A stretch of DNA of 21,227 nucleotides from a virus, in IMG/VR virus record IMGVR_UViG_3300021963_000770, positions 1-21,227 of that record; one strand, given 5' to 3'. The notes beneath the pieces were generated by a model. It searched no databases and was not told the DNA's origin. It saw only the letters and a program-made list of their open reading frames with translations. The position numbers and the translations under genes were made by a program. Of this stretch, positions 1-7,501 are shown one piece after another. Each line of letters opens with the position of its first letter. The stretch's first letter is position 1.

Positions 1-297
1 GCACTCCGAGCGGACATATCCGTCGTCGTCGTCAATCGACACTTTGCCGCCAGATTCGACTATGCGCTCGATTTCTACCTCTGCGTTCTCTACCAGCTCG
101 TATGCGGGCATACCAAACCTAGTGGGAGGGGGGCGGTCTAGCCTCGGCTTACCCGAGAGAAGCCTGCGCAAGAGAAGCGAGTTTTCAACCGACTCGGTGC
201 TAATGTGCTTCCCGTTGGCAAGGCATATGTCGCAGTACTCCTTGAAGCACTCGATAACGCGCTCAATATCCTCTGGCGAGAGCGTTCTTTCTTTCAT
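1..297 (-). CDS. Hypothetical protein, 3' end cut by window edge
   Basis: An open frame of 99 codons runs from an ATG at 297 to the left edge of the window without a stop, so the C-terminus is missing. The product starts MKERTLSPEDIERVIECFKE and is acidic near the end of the visible part (four consecutive Asp residues around 89-93). It has two Cys in a CDIC arrangement near residue 22 but no partner pair, so a zinc site is not supported. A purine-rich stretch (GGGTGAGAAAAG) precedes the ATG. It lies 6 bases after the stop of the Pro/Gly-rich gene and is probably co-transcribed with it. I do not recognise the family. Confidence 0.6.
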   Translation of the reverse strand, partial: MKERTLSPEDIERVIECFKEYCDICLANGKHISTESVENSLLLRRLLSGKPRLDRPPPTRFGMPAYELVENAEVEIERIVESGGKVSIDDDDGYVRSEC

Positions 298-303
298 CTT
301 TTC

Positions 304-678
304 TCACCCTTGGGGAGCCTGTGGTGGTTCTTTTGCCTCGGGCTGGGGCGGAGCCTTTCCTTTTTCTTCGGGTTTGCCTTCCGAGTCGGCCTTATCGCCC
401 TTGACCAGTTTCTCAAGTGTATCCCAAACGGAGTAGGCCTTCAGCTTCTTGGAGGCCTGGCCTCCGCCTGGGGCGCCTGGCGGGGGGCCGCCCATCCCTC
501 CGCCCCCCATAGGGGAAGGCAAGGGTGGGGGTGCGCCGCCGCCGCCACCACCAGCGGCTGGCATTGGGGGCGGTGGGGCTCCACCGCCTGGAGGCGGTCC
601 TCCGGGTGGCGGGCCGCCAGGAGGGGCATCGACCTCGTTGAGCTGCCGTGTATTGATGTAGTTCATGAAAGTCTTCAT
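304..678 (-). CDS. Small Pro/Gly-rich protein with capsid-targeting-like N-terminus
   Basis: The 124-residue product has three parts. Residues 1-15 are MKTFMNYINTRQLNE. About 55 residues of Pro/Gly runs (PPGG, PPPP, GGGGGG) follow. The charged C-terminal part contains WDTLEKLVKG and ends in a Pro/Gln/Glu-rich tail. The first 15 residues resemble the capsid-targeting sequence of T4 internal proteins (T4 IPIII starts MKTYQEFIAE), and L13-N14-E15 fits the (I/L)xE cleavage site of the T4 prohead protease. This suggests a head-internal protein, but that is an inference. A GTG lies directly before the ATG (679-681), so the start could be one codon earlier. No Shine-Dalgarno is visible. The low-complexity region makes the coding call less certain, but the frame is clean and is followed closely by another gene. 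Confidence 0.6.
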   Translation of the reverse strand: MKTFMNYINTRQLNEVDAPPGGPPPGGPPPGGGAPPPPMPAAGGGGGGAPPPLPSPMGGGGMGGPPPGAPGGGQASKKLKAYSVWDTLEKLVKGDKADSEGKPEEKGKAPPQPEAKEPPQAPQG

Positions 679-683
679 CACAG

Positions 684-691
684 TAGTTATG
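684..691 (-). promoter_or_regulatory. Late-promoter-like octamer (CATAACTA) before the Pro/Gly-rich gene
   Basis: On the minus strand CATAACTA ends 5 bases before the ATG at 678. It differs at one position from the T4-type late promoter core NATAAATA. In T4 the start point lies about 6 bases after the core, which here would be at the ATG. The call rests on similarity and on the two better cases at 9182 and 11442. Confidence 0.3.
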
Positions 692-767
692 AGTTTGGCT
701 CGTGATTTGCGTTTGGGATTGCCGTCGATGTCATTCGGGGACTATCCTCTGTTTTGGAGGCCATGAC

Positions 768-1826
768 ATGCGAAAGATACTGCTTTTCTCTGACATACAC
801 ATCCATCCCCACAAGAGGAGTCAGCAGAGGCTGGACGACTGCCTCCGGGCTCTGCAGTGGGTTTTTGATGTGGCCAAAGACGAGTCGATAAAAGAAATAC
901 TTTTTGGCGGCGACCTGTTTCACGACCGCCAGAAGATCGAGGTCTATACCTACCAGCGAGCGTTTGAGGTCATCTATGGAAACATGTTGAGTGGGAGCTT
1001 TTCGCTCACGCTCCTGCTGGGAAACCATGACCTTTGGTTCAATGACAGGACAAACGTCAGCAGCGTGACGCCCCTTTCTGCAATACCAGGAGTCCGTGTG
1101 GTTGGTGAACCCGCAAGGATAAACATCTGCGGCTCCAACTGGGATTTCGTCCCCTTCACGCACAACCCGATAGAGACCTTGGAGCAATTGAGGGCCATGC
1201 CCGGCGATCCAGAGTACGCTCTTGGCCACATCGCCTTGGACGGCGCGATACTCCATGGCAGCCAGCAGTCCGATGTGGCCATCGAGCATGACGGGGACAT
1301 GGTGAGGGTGAGCCCTTCTATCTTCGGGCACTACAGGCACACATACCTGGGTCATTATCACGCCGAGCAGCGTGTCAACCTAAAAGTTGAGTACATCGGA
1401 TCGCCCTTGGAGCTCAGCTTCGGGGAGGCCTTCCAAGAGAAGCACCTTATAATCCACGACTGCGAGAGCGGGGAGCGCCGCTACGTGGTCAACAACTTCA
1501 GCCCGAAGCACCTGATCGTGAAGGCGGAGGATCGATCCAAATACGATTTGGAGGGCAACTTCGTGCAGATCAAGGTGGACGACATGAGTGCCACAGACCT
1601 GCTGACCATGAAGAGAGAACTCCAGACGGAGTCCAATGCCGCCTCTGTGGAAATAAAGCAGCAAAAAAGGGCCATAGAGGAACATGTAATTCGTGATGCC
1701 AAAGCTATCTTAAATCAAGGCGATATGCTGGCACGCTACGCCAACGAGGTGGGCCATGATGGTCTTGACCTAGAGCAGCTTCTTGCGGTGGGCAAGAAAA
1801 TCTGCCAGCAGACGGAGCAAGATTGA
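768..1826 (+). CDS. 47: Recombination endonuclease subunit gp47 (SbcD/Mre11-like)
   Basis: A 352-residue metallophosphoesterase nuclease, the partner of gp46. In T4 the gp46-gp47 complex resects DNA ends for recombination-dependent replication. The family's metal-binding motifs appear in order: D9-x-H11 in LLFSDIHIHPH, GGDLFHDR at 47-54 and GNHD at 85-88. They are followed by LHGSQ and, near the end of the domain, GHYH. Length matches T4 gp47 (about 340). I chose the ATG at 768 because the motif-bearing N-terminus begins there and GGAGG (756-760) sits 7 bases upstream; the frame stays open further upstream but that part has no motif. The stop overlaps the TTG start of the next gene (TTGA). 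Confidence 0.93.
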   Translation: MRKILLFSDIHIHPHKRSQQRLDDCLRALQWVFDVAKDESIKEILFGGDLFHDRQKIEVYTYQRAFEVIYGNMLSGSFSLTLLLGNHDLWFNDRTNVSSVTPLSAIPGVRVVGEPARINICGSNWDFVPFTHNPIETLEQLRAMPGDPEYALGHIALDGAILHGSQQSDVAIEHDGDMVRVSPSIFGHYRHTYLGHYHAEQRVNLKVEYIGSPLELSFGEAFQEKHLIIHDCESGERRYVVNNFSPKHLIVKAEDRSKYDLEGNFVQIKVDDMSATDLLTMKRELQTESNAASVEIKQQKRAIEEHVIRDAKAILNQGDMLARYANEVGHDGLDLEQLLAVGKKICQQTEQD

Positions 1827-2533
1827 ATTTCGTAGTCACGGGCCTAAACGAGAAGTTCTGGAACCCTTGGGGCCTGTCGTGGGCGCTTTCTCTGCGCAAG
1901 ATCGCTCAGACCAAAGCGGATGTGGTGGTTCTGAACTATGGGCTCTCGCTTCGCTCCAAGAACATCCTTGAGTCCCTTGACATTTCCGTGCTGGACGGGG
2001 CAAGCAACGGGACTTTGAGGCAGTCTTCCTTGCTCCAGTCGGCGAAAAGCGCAGTCAAGGGCGGCGACAAAGTTGTTTATTTCGACGCAGACATTTGGTT
2101 CCAAAACAACTTCGATGAAATTTTCGATGAGATAGAAGACTCTAGACTCAGGCTATCAAGCAACTTCAATCAGGGATTCATGGCTGGTAACTCCAGAGCT
2201 TGGTCCAAGTACACCGACATACACGCGATATGCCAAGGCACCAAGGAGAGCCGTGTCTATGAGGCGCTGGTCAACTTCTTTCAAGGCTTTTTCGATACCA
2301 CCAACCACAGGTACAACTGTCCCAACGTGCATCAACTCGTCGATGTCGATGGCGCGCTGACCCACATGGGGATGCCGGTCGCTGGGATACACTTCACGGG
2401 ACCGCTTAAAACTCTTGGGCTGAAGAGAAACGTCACTTTCCAAGAACGACACGCCGACCTGTTCGGGGAGTACATCAACTCATATCGAACAAGGCACATC
2501 TACCTCGGCAAGCCCAGCCACCTGAAAAGTTAA
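1823..2533 (+). CDS. GT8-like glycosyltransferase
   Basis: A 236-residue putative GT-A-fold sugar transferase. VVYFDADIWFQ places a DxD motif at D88-A-D90 (nucleotide-sugar/metal binding). FNQGFMAGNS (115-124) resembles the acceptor-side FNaG motif. HFTGPLK at 190-196 fits the HxxGxxK motif of family GT8. Donor and acceptor are unknown; phage DNA bases, capsid proteins or host glycans are all possible. The start is TTG at 1823, overlapping the gp47 stop, with GGAG about 5 bases upstream; there is no ATG nearby. It sits between gene 47 and gene 46, where T4 has only the small gene 47.1, so translation is coupled to the recombination nuclease. Confidence 0.72.
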   Translation: MNFVVTGLNEKFWNPWGLSWALSLRKIAQTKADVVVLNYGLSLRSKNILESLDISVLDGASNGTLRQSSLLQSAKSAVKGGDKVVYFDADIWFQNNFDEIFDEIEDSRLRLSSNFNQGFMAGNSRAWSKYTDIHAICQGTKESRVYEALVNFFQGFFDTTNHRYNCPNVHQLVDVDGALTHMGMPVAGIHFTGPLKTLGLKRNVTFQERHADLFGEYINSYRTRHIYLGKPSHLKS

Positions 2534-2601
2534 GAGCAACCCTGCCTTGCAAAAGATTCGCGTGGTGGATACTTTCTGTTTACCACACGGCACGGTGACA
2601 C

Positions 2602-4650
2602 ATGCGCAAATTGAACATCAAATATGCTGCTGCATATAATTTCCTCCCCTTCGGACCCGATGGAATAAAAATATCATTTCAGAACCATGGCAACGTGGTG
2701 CTGATAAGGGGCGAGAACCGTGACGCCAAGCAGCTAGAGGAGAGCCTGGCATCCGACGAGATGAGGGTGAGCAGCAACGGGACTGGGAAAAGCAGCATAC
2801 AAGAGATCGTCGTATACGGGCTATACGGCAAGACCGTCAAGAGGCCGGAGAAGGTCGGCGCAAACGATGTTGTGCACAATAAGGTCGGGAAAGACGCCAA
2901 GGTGGAGATACACTTCGACGACTACAGGGTTGTGAGGACGCGCAAGGACGGCGGCAACGACAAGAAAAACACTCTGCGTCTTTGGGAGAGCCCCGAGGGC
3001 AGGTGGGACAAGGACACGGAGGTGACCCTCGGCACGATGGCCCTGACCCAGAAGAGGATAGAGGACATCATAGGCCTTTCGTACGACGCATTTATCAACA
3101 TCTGCATCTTCACCGACGATCAGCGCGCCTGCTTTTTGGAATGCGACAACAGGCAGAAGAAAGAGATAGTCGAGAACATGCTGTCGCTAGGCACCTACAG
3201 GCAATGGCACGAAGGCGCTCGGGCTCTAAGGAAGGAGCTGAAGGGTCAAATAGACATCAAGGCCAAGGAGTACATGATACTCGAGAACAACGTGTCCGAA
3301 GCCACCAAAAGGCTGGAGGCATCCAAGCAAAAGGTTAGGTCTTGGTACGAGCTGAAGGTCAAGGAGGTGGAGGATGTAGGCAACAAGATAGCCACCGTAG
3401 AGCAGATGATGGAGAAGACAGGAGGCGACCAGAGCAAGGCGTTGAAGGAATATGAGGACGCACAAGCTAGGATCAAGGAAATCGAGGGAGCTCTGCCATC
3501 CCTAGACGGGAAGCGGGCCGACATCGACTCAAAGATCAAACTTGCAAACGAAAAGGAAACAAAAGTCAAGGCGGAGGCCCAAAAGACCTCCGAGGCCCTG
3601 CACGACCTTGCCAGGAAAATCAAGGGCCTGAAGGAGGACAAGGACAAGAAAAAGTCCGACATAGATGCCGTTGCGAGCATGGCTCCAGGAACCACGTGCG
3701 ACAAGTGCATGGGCGAGATCATGGAGCAGAATCTTGAGGGTTACGCTGCGAAGGTTCGCAAAGAAATAGCCGAAATAGACAACGAGATAAACGTACTTGC
3801 AACAGCGTCTGGACGGCTATCTGAAGAGGCCACTAAAACCAAGGAGATGCTGGACAAGATCAGGAAATTCATTCAGCAGCAATCCACGGAAATGGCCAAA
3901 GTTGATTCGGATATCAGGTCGCTTAACTCCGAGATGGCGACCTGTAGCAAGGTCAAGGAGCCGAAGGTGGATCAACACCTTGCGGTGCTCTCTGGCAAGC
4001 TGGACGAGCTGCGCAAGCTCTTGGACTCAAAGAAGAAGGAGCTCGACTTCGGCTCCCCATTCGCAGAGATGGTCAAGTCCGGCGAGGATGAGCTGGTCAA
4101 AGACAGCCAGCTTGCCGCAGATAAAAAGCAGGAGGTCGCTGAGCTGGAGGCTCAACTGCCATACGTCGACTACTGGATCACGGGCTTCGGCGATCAAGGA
4201 ATACGCAAGTGGGTCGTTGACGGCGTCGTTCCCGAGCTCAACAGCAGAATCAACTACTGGTTGCAATTCCTAATTGACAACAGGATCACCCTCCAGTTCG
4301 ACAACGAACTGAACGAAACCATCCAGCGGAACCCTGCCGACGGCGACCCCTACGTGTACCACGCGATGTCAACGGGCCAGCGAAGAAGGCTTAATCTTGC
4401 CGTCAGCCAGTCGTTTGCCCATGTCATGTCAATGAGCTCCGGAAGCCTCCCATCCCTCGTGTTCCTCGACGAGGTAACCACGAATGTCGATCCCGCCGGG
4501 GTTTTGGGCATTTTCAACATGATCATGGAGATAGCGCAGGACAAGCAGGTTTTCATTACCACCCACGACCACGACCTCCTGCGAATGCTGGGTGGTTGCG
4601 ACACAATCAGCTTGGTTCACGAAAACGGCTACACGAAGCTTGTCGACTGA
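2602..4650 (+). CDS. 46: Recombination endonuclease subunit gp46 (SbcC/Rad50-like ATPase)
   Basis: A 682-residue SMC-like ATPase, the partner of gp47 in DNA end resection and recombination. The Walker A is N59-GTGKSS-65. Long charged coiled coils on both sides of the middle carry a zinc hook C366-DK-C369. The ABC signature STGQRRRLNLA begins at residue 590. Walker B is LVFLDE, with D623-E624. The H-loop is H655 in FITTHDHD. Length is above T4 gp46 (560), mostly in the coiled coil. About 18 residues (roughly 40-57) separate GEN from the SSNGTGKSS loop, where classic Rad50 has a continuous GxNxxGKS. The start ATG at 2602 has GGTGA 4 bases upstream. A 68-base gap separates it from the glycosyltransferase gene. 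Confidence 0.95.
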   Translation: MRKLNIKYAAAYNFLPFGPDGIKISFQNHGNVVLIRGENRDAKQLEESLASDEMRVSSNGTGKSSIQEIVVYGLYGKTVKRPEKVGANDVVHNKVGKDAKVEIHFDDYRVVRTRKDGGNDKKNTLRLWESPEGRWDKDTEVTLGTMALTQKRIEDIIGLSYDAFINICIFTDDQRACFLECDNRQKKEIVENMLSLGTYRQWHEGARALRKELKGQIDIKAKEYMILENNVSEATKRLEASKQKVRSWYELKVKEVEDVGNKIATVEQMMEKTGGDQSKALKEYEDAQARIKEIEGALPSLDGKRADIDSKIKLANEKETKVKAEAQKTSEALHDLARKIKGLKEDKDKKKSDIDAVASMAPGTTCDKCMGEIMEQNLEGYAAKVRKEIAEIDNEINVLATASGRLSEEATKTKEMLDKIRKFIQQQSTEMAKVDSDIRSLNSEMATCSKVKEPKVDQHLAVLSGKLDELRKLLDSKKKELDFGSPFAEMVKSGEDELVKDSQLAADKKQEVAELEAQLPYVDYWITGFGDQGIRKWVVDGVVPELNSRINYWLQFLIDNRITLQFDNELNETIQRNPADGDPYVYHAMSTGQRRRLNLAVSQSFAHVMSMSSGSLPSLVFLDEVTTNVDPAGVLGIFNMIMEIAQDKQVFITTHDHDLLRMLGGCDTISLVHENGYTKLVD

Positions 4651-4715
4651 TCAAAAAAAAACGAACCTTGGTGATTACATAACCTTCCCCACTTGGGGCA
4701 GAAGCAGGAGGAATC

Positions 4716-5690
4716 ATGAGCATTTTCGACAAAAGGGTCGCATTCAAACCCTTCGAATACCCGGAAGTAACAGAGTACAAGAACGCGATCACCCACAGCT
4801 ATTGGCTAGTGAGCGAGTGGAACTTTATAAGCGACATACACGATTTCAACGTGAAGCTTGACCCGATTGAGAGGAACGCCCTCAAGAACGCCATGCTCGC
4901 AATCTCGCAGATCGAGATTTCGGTGAAAAAGTTCTGGACGAGACTTGGCGACCGTTTCCCCAAGGCAGAGTTCGATCAGGTCGGCGTGACGTTCGGGGAA
5001 AGCGAGGTCAGGCATTCTGACGCCTATTCGCACCTTTTGGAGGTGCTGGGCATGAACAAGGAGTTCGACCAGCTCATGGAGAACCCTGTTATCCAGGGCC
5101 GTGTCGATTATCTCACGAAATATCTCAAGGGTGCATCCGACAACAGTAACGAGAACTACACTCTCGCCTTGACCCTGTTCAGCATATTCATCGAGAACGT
5201 GAGCCTTTTTAGCCAGTTCGTGATCATCAAGTCTTTCAACAAGTACAAGAACTGCCTTAAGGACATCGACAACGTCGTCCAGGCTACCCAGAAAGAAGAG
5301 CAGATACATGCGCTCCTTGGGGTCTACCTCATCAAGCAGATACACAAAGAGTTCCCTGGGTGGTTCAACGAGGACTTCTACGAAAAGCTCTATCGCGCCT
5401 GCAAGAAGGCGTACGAGGCAGAGGAAAAGATCATAGATTGGATTTTCGAGGCGGGAGAGCTTTCGTTCATGGCCAAGGCCGTGGTAAAGGAGTATGTCAA
5501 AAAGCGGTTCAACGACAGCCTAGAGATGATAGGCGGCAAACCCGTTTTCGATGTCGACAAAACCAAGGTGGCAGAGCTTAAGTGGTTCGAGGACGAGATT
5601 CATGCTGAAGTGAACACGGATTTCTTCCACAAGAAGCCCGTGACGTACTCCAAGAAGACCAAGCCCATCAAGGCCGACGACCTGTTTTAG
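4716..5690 (+). CDS. nrdB: Class I ribonucleotide reductase, small (radical) subunit
   Basis: A 324-residue R2 subunit that houses the metal/tyrosyl radical cofactor used by the large subunit to make deoxyribonucleotides. Expected ligands are visible: E67 (in SQIEIS), E97-x-x-H100 (in ESEVRHSDAY), E160 (in FIENVS) and E195-x-x-H198 (in KEEQIHALLG). The radical tyrosine Y104 stands four residues after H100, as in E. coli (H118/Y122). The first ligand is Glu, whereas E. coli has Asp. The C-terminal tail KADDLF would dock to the large subunit. The ATG has AGGAGG about 5 bases upstream. It is followed by the large subunit gene after a short gap, forming an operon with small before large. Confidence 0.95.
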   Translation: MSIFDKRVAFKPFEYPEVTEYKNAITHSYWLVSEWNFISDIHDFNVKLDPIERNALKNAMLAISQIEISVKKFWTRLGDRFPKAEFDQVGVTFGESEVRHSDAYSHLLEVLGMNKEFDQLMENPVIQGRVDYLTKYLKGASDNSNENYTLALTLFSIFIENVSLFSQFVIIKSFNKYKNCLKDIDNVVQATQKEEQIHALLGVYLIKQIHKEFPGWFNEDFYEKLYRACKKAYEAEEKIIDWIFEAGELSFMAKAVVKEYVKKRFNDSLEMIGGKPVFDVDKTKVAELKWFEDEIHAEVNTDFFHKKPVTYSKKTKPIKADDLF

Positions 5691-5719
5691 AATTTGAAGA
5701 AACCGAAATGGAGAATGAC

Positions 5720-7363
5720 ATGAGCGAATACAGGTGGCTGACAGACCTCTCCCAGCAGTTCTTGGAGAGGGACTACCTCGTCGACGGCCAGACGGTGGAC
5801 CAGCGCGTTGATGAGATTTGTGGCTGCGCAGAGAGGCTCCTAGCCAAGCCTGGGTTCGCTGCGAGGTTCAAGGAGTACTTCAAGAAGGGCTGGTACAGCT
5901 TCAGCACGCCCATCTGGACTAACTTCGGAAACGACCGGGGGTTGCCCATAAGCTGCTTCGGCAGCTACATCGAGGACTGCATGGAATCCATCGCCTTCAC
6001 TTGGGCGGAGGTGGCCATGATGACCAAGCATGGCGGGGGCACAAGCGGGTTCTTCGGCAATCTGCGTGAGCGTGGCGCCAAGATACGGAAGAACGGCGAG
6101 AGCTCAGGGGCAGTCCACTTCATGCAGGCCTTCGACAACCTCATCAACGTTGTCAGCCAGGGCAAGACGAGGCGTGGAAACTTTGCGGCATACCTCAACG
6201 TCGACCACCCCGACATCATGGAGTTCCTGCAGATAAGGAACGAGGGCTTCCCCATTCAGGATCTGTCCTACGGGGTGTGCGTGCCCGATCGGTGGATGCA
6301 GGAAATGATCGACGGGGACGGCGAGAAGAGGAAGGTCTGGGCCAAGATACTTGAGAGCCGCTCCAACCTAGGCTTCCCCTACATAGCCTTCATCGACAAT
6401 GCCAACAACGGCGCCCCCGACTGTTACAAAGACAAGGGCGTAAAGATCACGCACTCCAACCTCTGCTCGGAGATATTCCTTCCCGACGGGCCGGACGAGT
6501 CGTTCGTTTGCGACCTGAGCAGCATGAACATCCTCCACTACGATGAGTGGAAGGACACCGATGCTGTCGAGCTGATGGTCTACTTCCTAGACGCCGTGAT
6601 GACGGAGTTCATCGAGAAGGCGTCGAAGGTCCAGTTCCTTGAGAGAACCGTCAAGTTCGCCGAGAGGCATCGCGCCCTCGGCATCGGGTGGCTCGGCTGG
6701 CACAGCTATCTACAGAGCAAGATGATCGCCTGGGAGAGCATGGAGGCGAAGCTAATCAACACCCAAGTCGCCAAGTCGATACGGGACGCAGCCTACGCAG
6801 CGTCCACCAAGATGGCCTTAGAATACGGGGAGCCCGACGCTTGCAAGGGTTTCGGGAGGCGCAACACGACGCTGCTAGCCATCGCGCCAACAAAGTCTTC
6901 CGCATTCATCCTCGGGCAGGTTTCGGAGGGCATCGAGCCCCACCGGACCAACTACTACATCAAGGACTTGCAGAAGGGCAAGTTCACGGTGAAGAACCAT
7001 GAGCTTGAGGCCCTCCTGAAGCAGAAGGGCAAGGATGAGGAGTCGGTCTGGCAGAGCATCCTCATGAACGGGGGCAGCGTCCAGCATCTGGACTTCCTGT
7101 CCGACCACGAAAAGGACGTCTTCAAAACATTTGCCGAGATAAGCCAAAAGGAAATCATCATACAGGCCGCCGCAAGGCAGAAATTCATCGACCAGGGACA
7201 GTCGCTGAACCTCATGGTCCACCCCTCCATACCAACCAAAGACGTGAACGCGCTCATAATCGAGGCTTGGAAGCTGGGGGTCAAGAGCCTCTACTACCAG
7301 ATATCGGTCAACGCCGCCCAGAATTTCTCCAGAAACATTCTGGCCTGCAAGAGCTGCGAGTAG
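5720..7363 (+). CDS. nrdA: Class I ribonucleotide reductase, large (catalytic) subunit
   Basis: Catalytic R1 subunit, 547 residues from this start. With M1 at 5720, the active-site residues are: N247-L-C249-S-E251 (N/C/E equivalent to E. coli N437, C439, E441); redox pair C79 (LPISCF) and C264 (FVCDLS); radical-transfer tyrosine pair in SLYYQIS; C-terminal shuttle cysteines C543 and C546 (ACKSCE). It is about 200 residues shorter than E. coli NrdA, and the loss is largely N-terminal: the first redox Cys is residue 79 rather than 225. The regulatory ATP-cone is therefore absent. An ATG at 5708 in the same frame is possible, but GGAG at 5710-5713 is well spaced for 5720. A strong terminator follows. 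Confidence 0.95.
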   Translation: MSEYRWLTDLSQQFLERDYLVDGQTVDQRVDEICGCAERLLAKPGFAARFKEYFKKGWYSFSTPIWTNFGNDRGLPISCFGSYIEDCMESIAFTWAEVAMMTKHGGGTSGFFGNLRERGAKIRKNGESSGAVHFMQAFDNLINVVSQGKTRRGNFAAYLNVDHPDIMEFLQIRNEGFPIQDLSYGVCVPDRWMQEMIDGDGEKRKVWAKILESRSNLGFPYIAFIDNANNGAPDCYKDKGVKITHSNLCSEIFLPDGPDESFVCDLSSMNILHYDEWKDTDAVELMVYFLDAVMTEFIEKASKVQFLERTVKFAERHRALGIGWLGWHSYLQSKMIAWESMEAKLINTQVAKSIRDAAYAASTKMALEYGEPDACKGFGRRNTTLLAIAPTKSSAFILGQVSEGIEPHRTNYYIKDLQKGKFTVKNHELEALLKQKGKDEESVWQSILMNGGSVQHLDFLSDHEKDVFKTFAEISQKEIIIQAAARQKFIDQGQSLNLMVHPSIPTKDVNALIIEAWKLGVKSLYYQISVNAAQNFSRNILACKSCE

Positions 7364-7384
7364 AGCATATCGAGCTTCTATAAC

Positions 7385-7421
7385 CCCCGTGCCCCAAAAA
7401 GGCACGGGGATTCTTGTTGTT
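7385..7421 (+). terminator. Rho-independent terminator after nrdA
   Basis: A perfect 9-bp stem, CCCCGTGCC (7385-7393) with GGCACGGGG (7401-7409), has a 7-base loop and is followed by a T-rich tract (ATTCTTGTTGTT). It separates the ribonucleotide reductase operon from CTP synthase. The rest of this 138-base gap holds an eight-T run (7433-7440) and the Shine-Dalgarno of pyrG. I could not define a convincing promoter in it. Confidence 0.85.
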
Positions 7422-7501
7422 GGACGAAGAAATTTTTTTTAGACTGTGCGACAGGCGGACACTCCTTTAATCCGTACGTACAAAAGGCGGAGCTCCAGAA
7501 A

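Noticed and set aside
205-705. Plus-strand open frames across the Pro/Gly-rich region
   Set aside because: They are mirror translations of the GC-rich repeats, extend through both minus-strand starts and lack a Shine-Dalgarno.
687-1361. Minus-strand open frame opposite gp47
   Set aside because: It lies under the motif-rich metallophosphoesterase domain and has no recognisable feature of its own.
2534-2601. GTGGT/ACCAC hairpin before gene 46 as a terminator or operator
   Set aside because: The stem is only 5 bp with a 15-base loop and there is no T-run.
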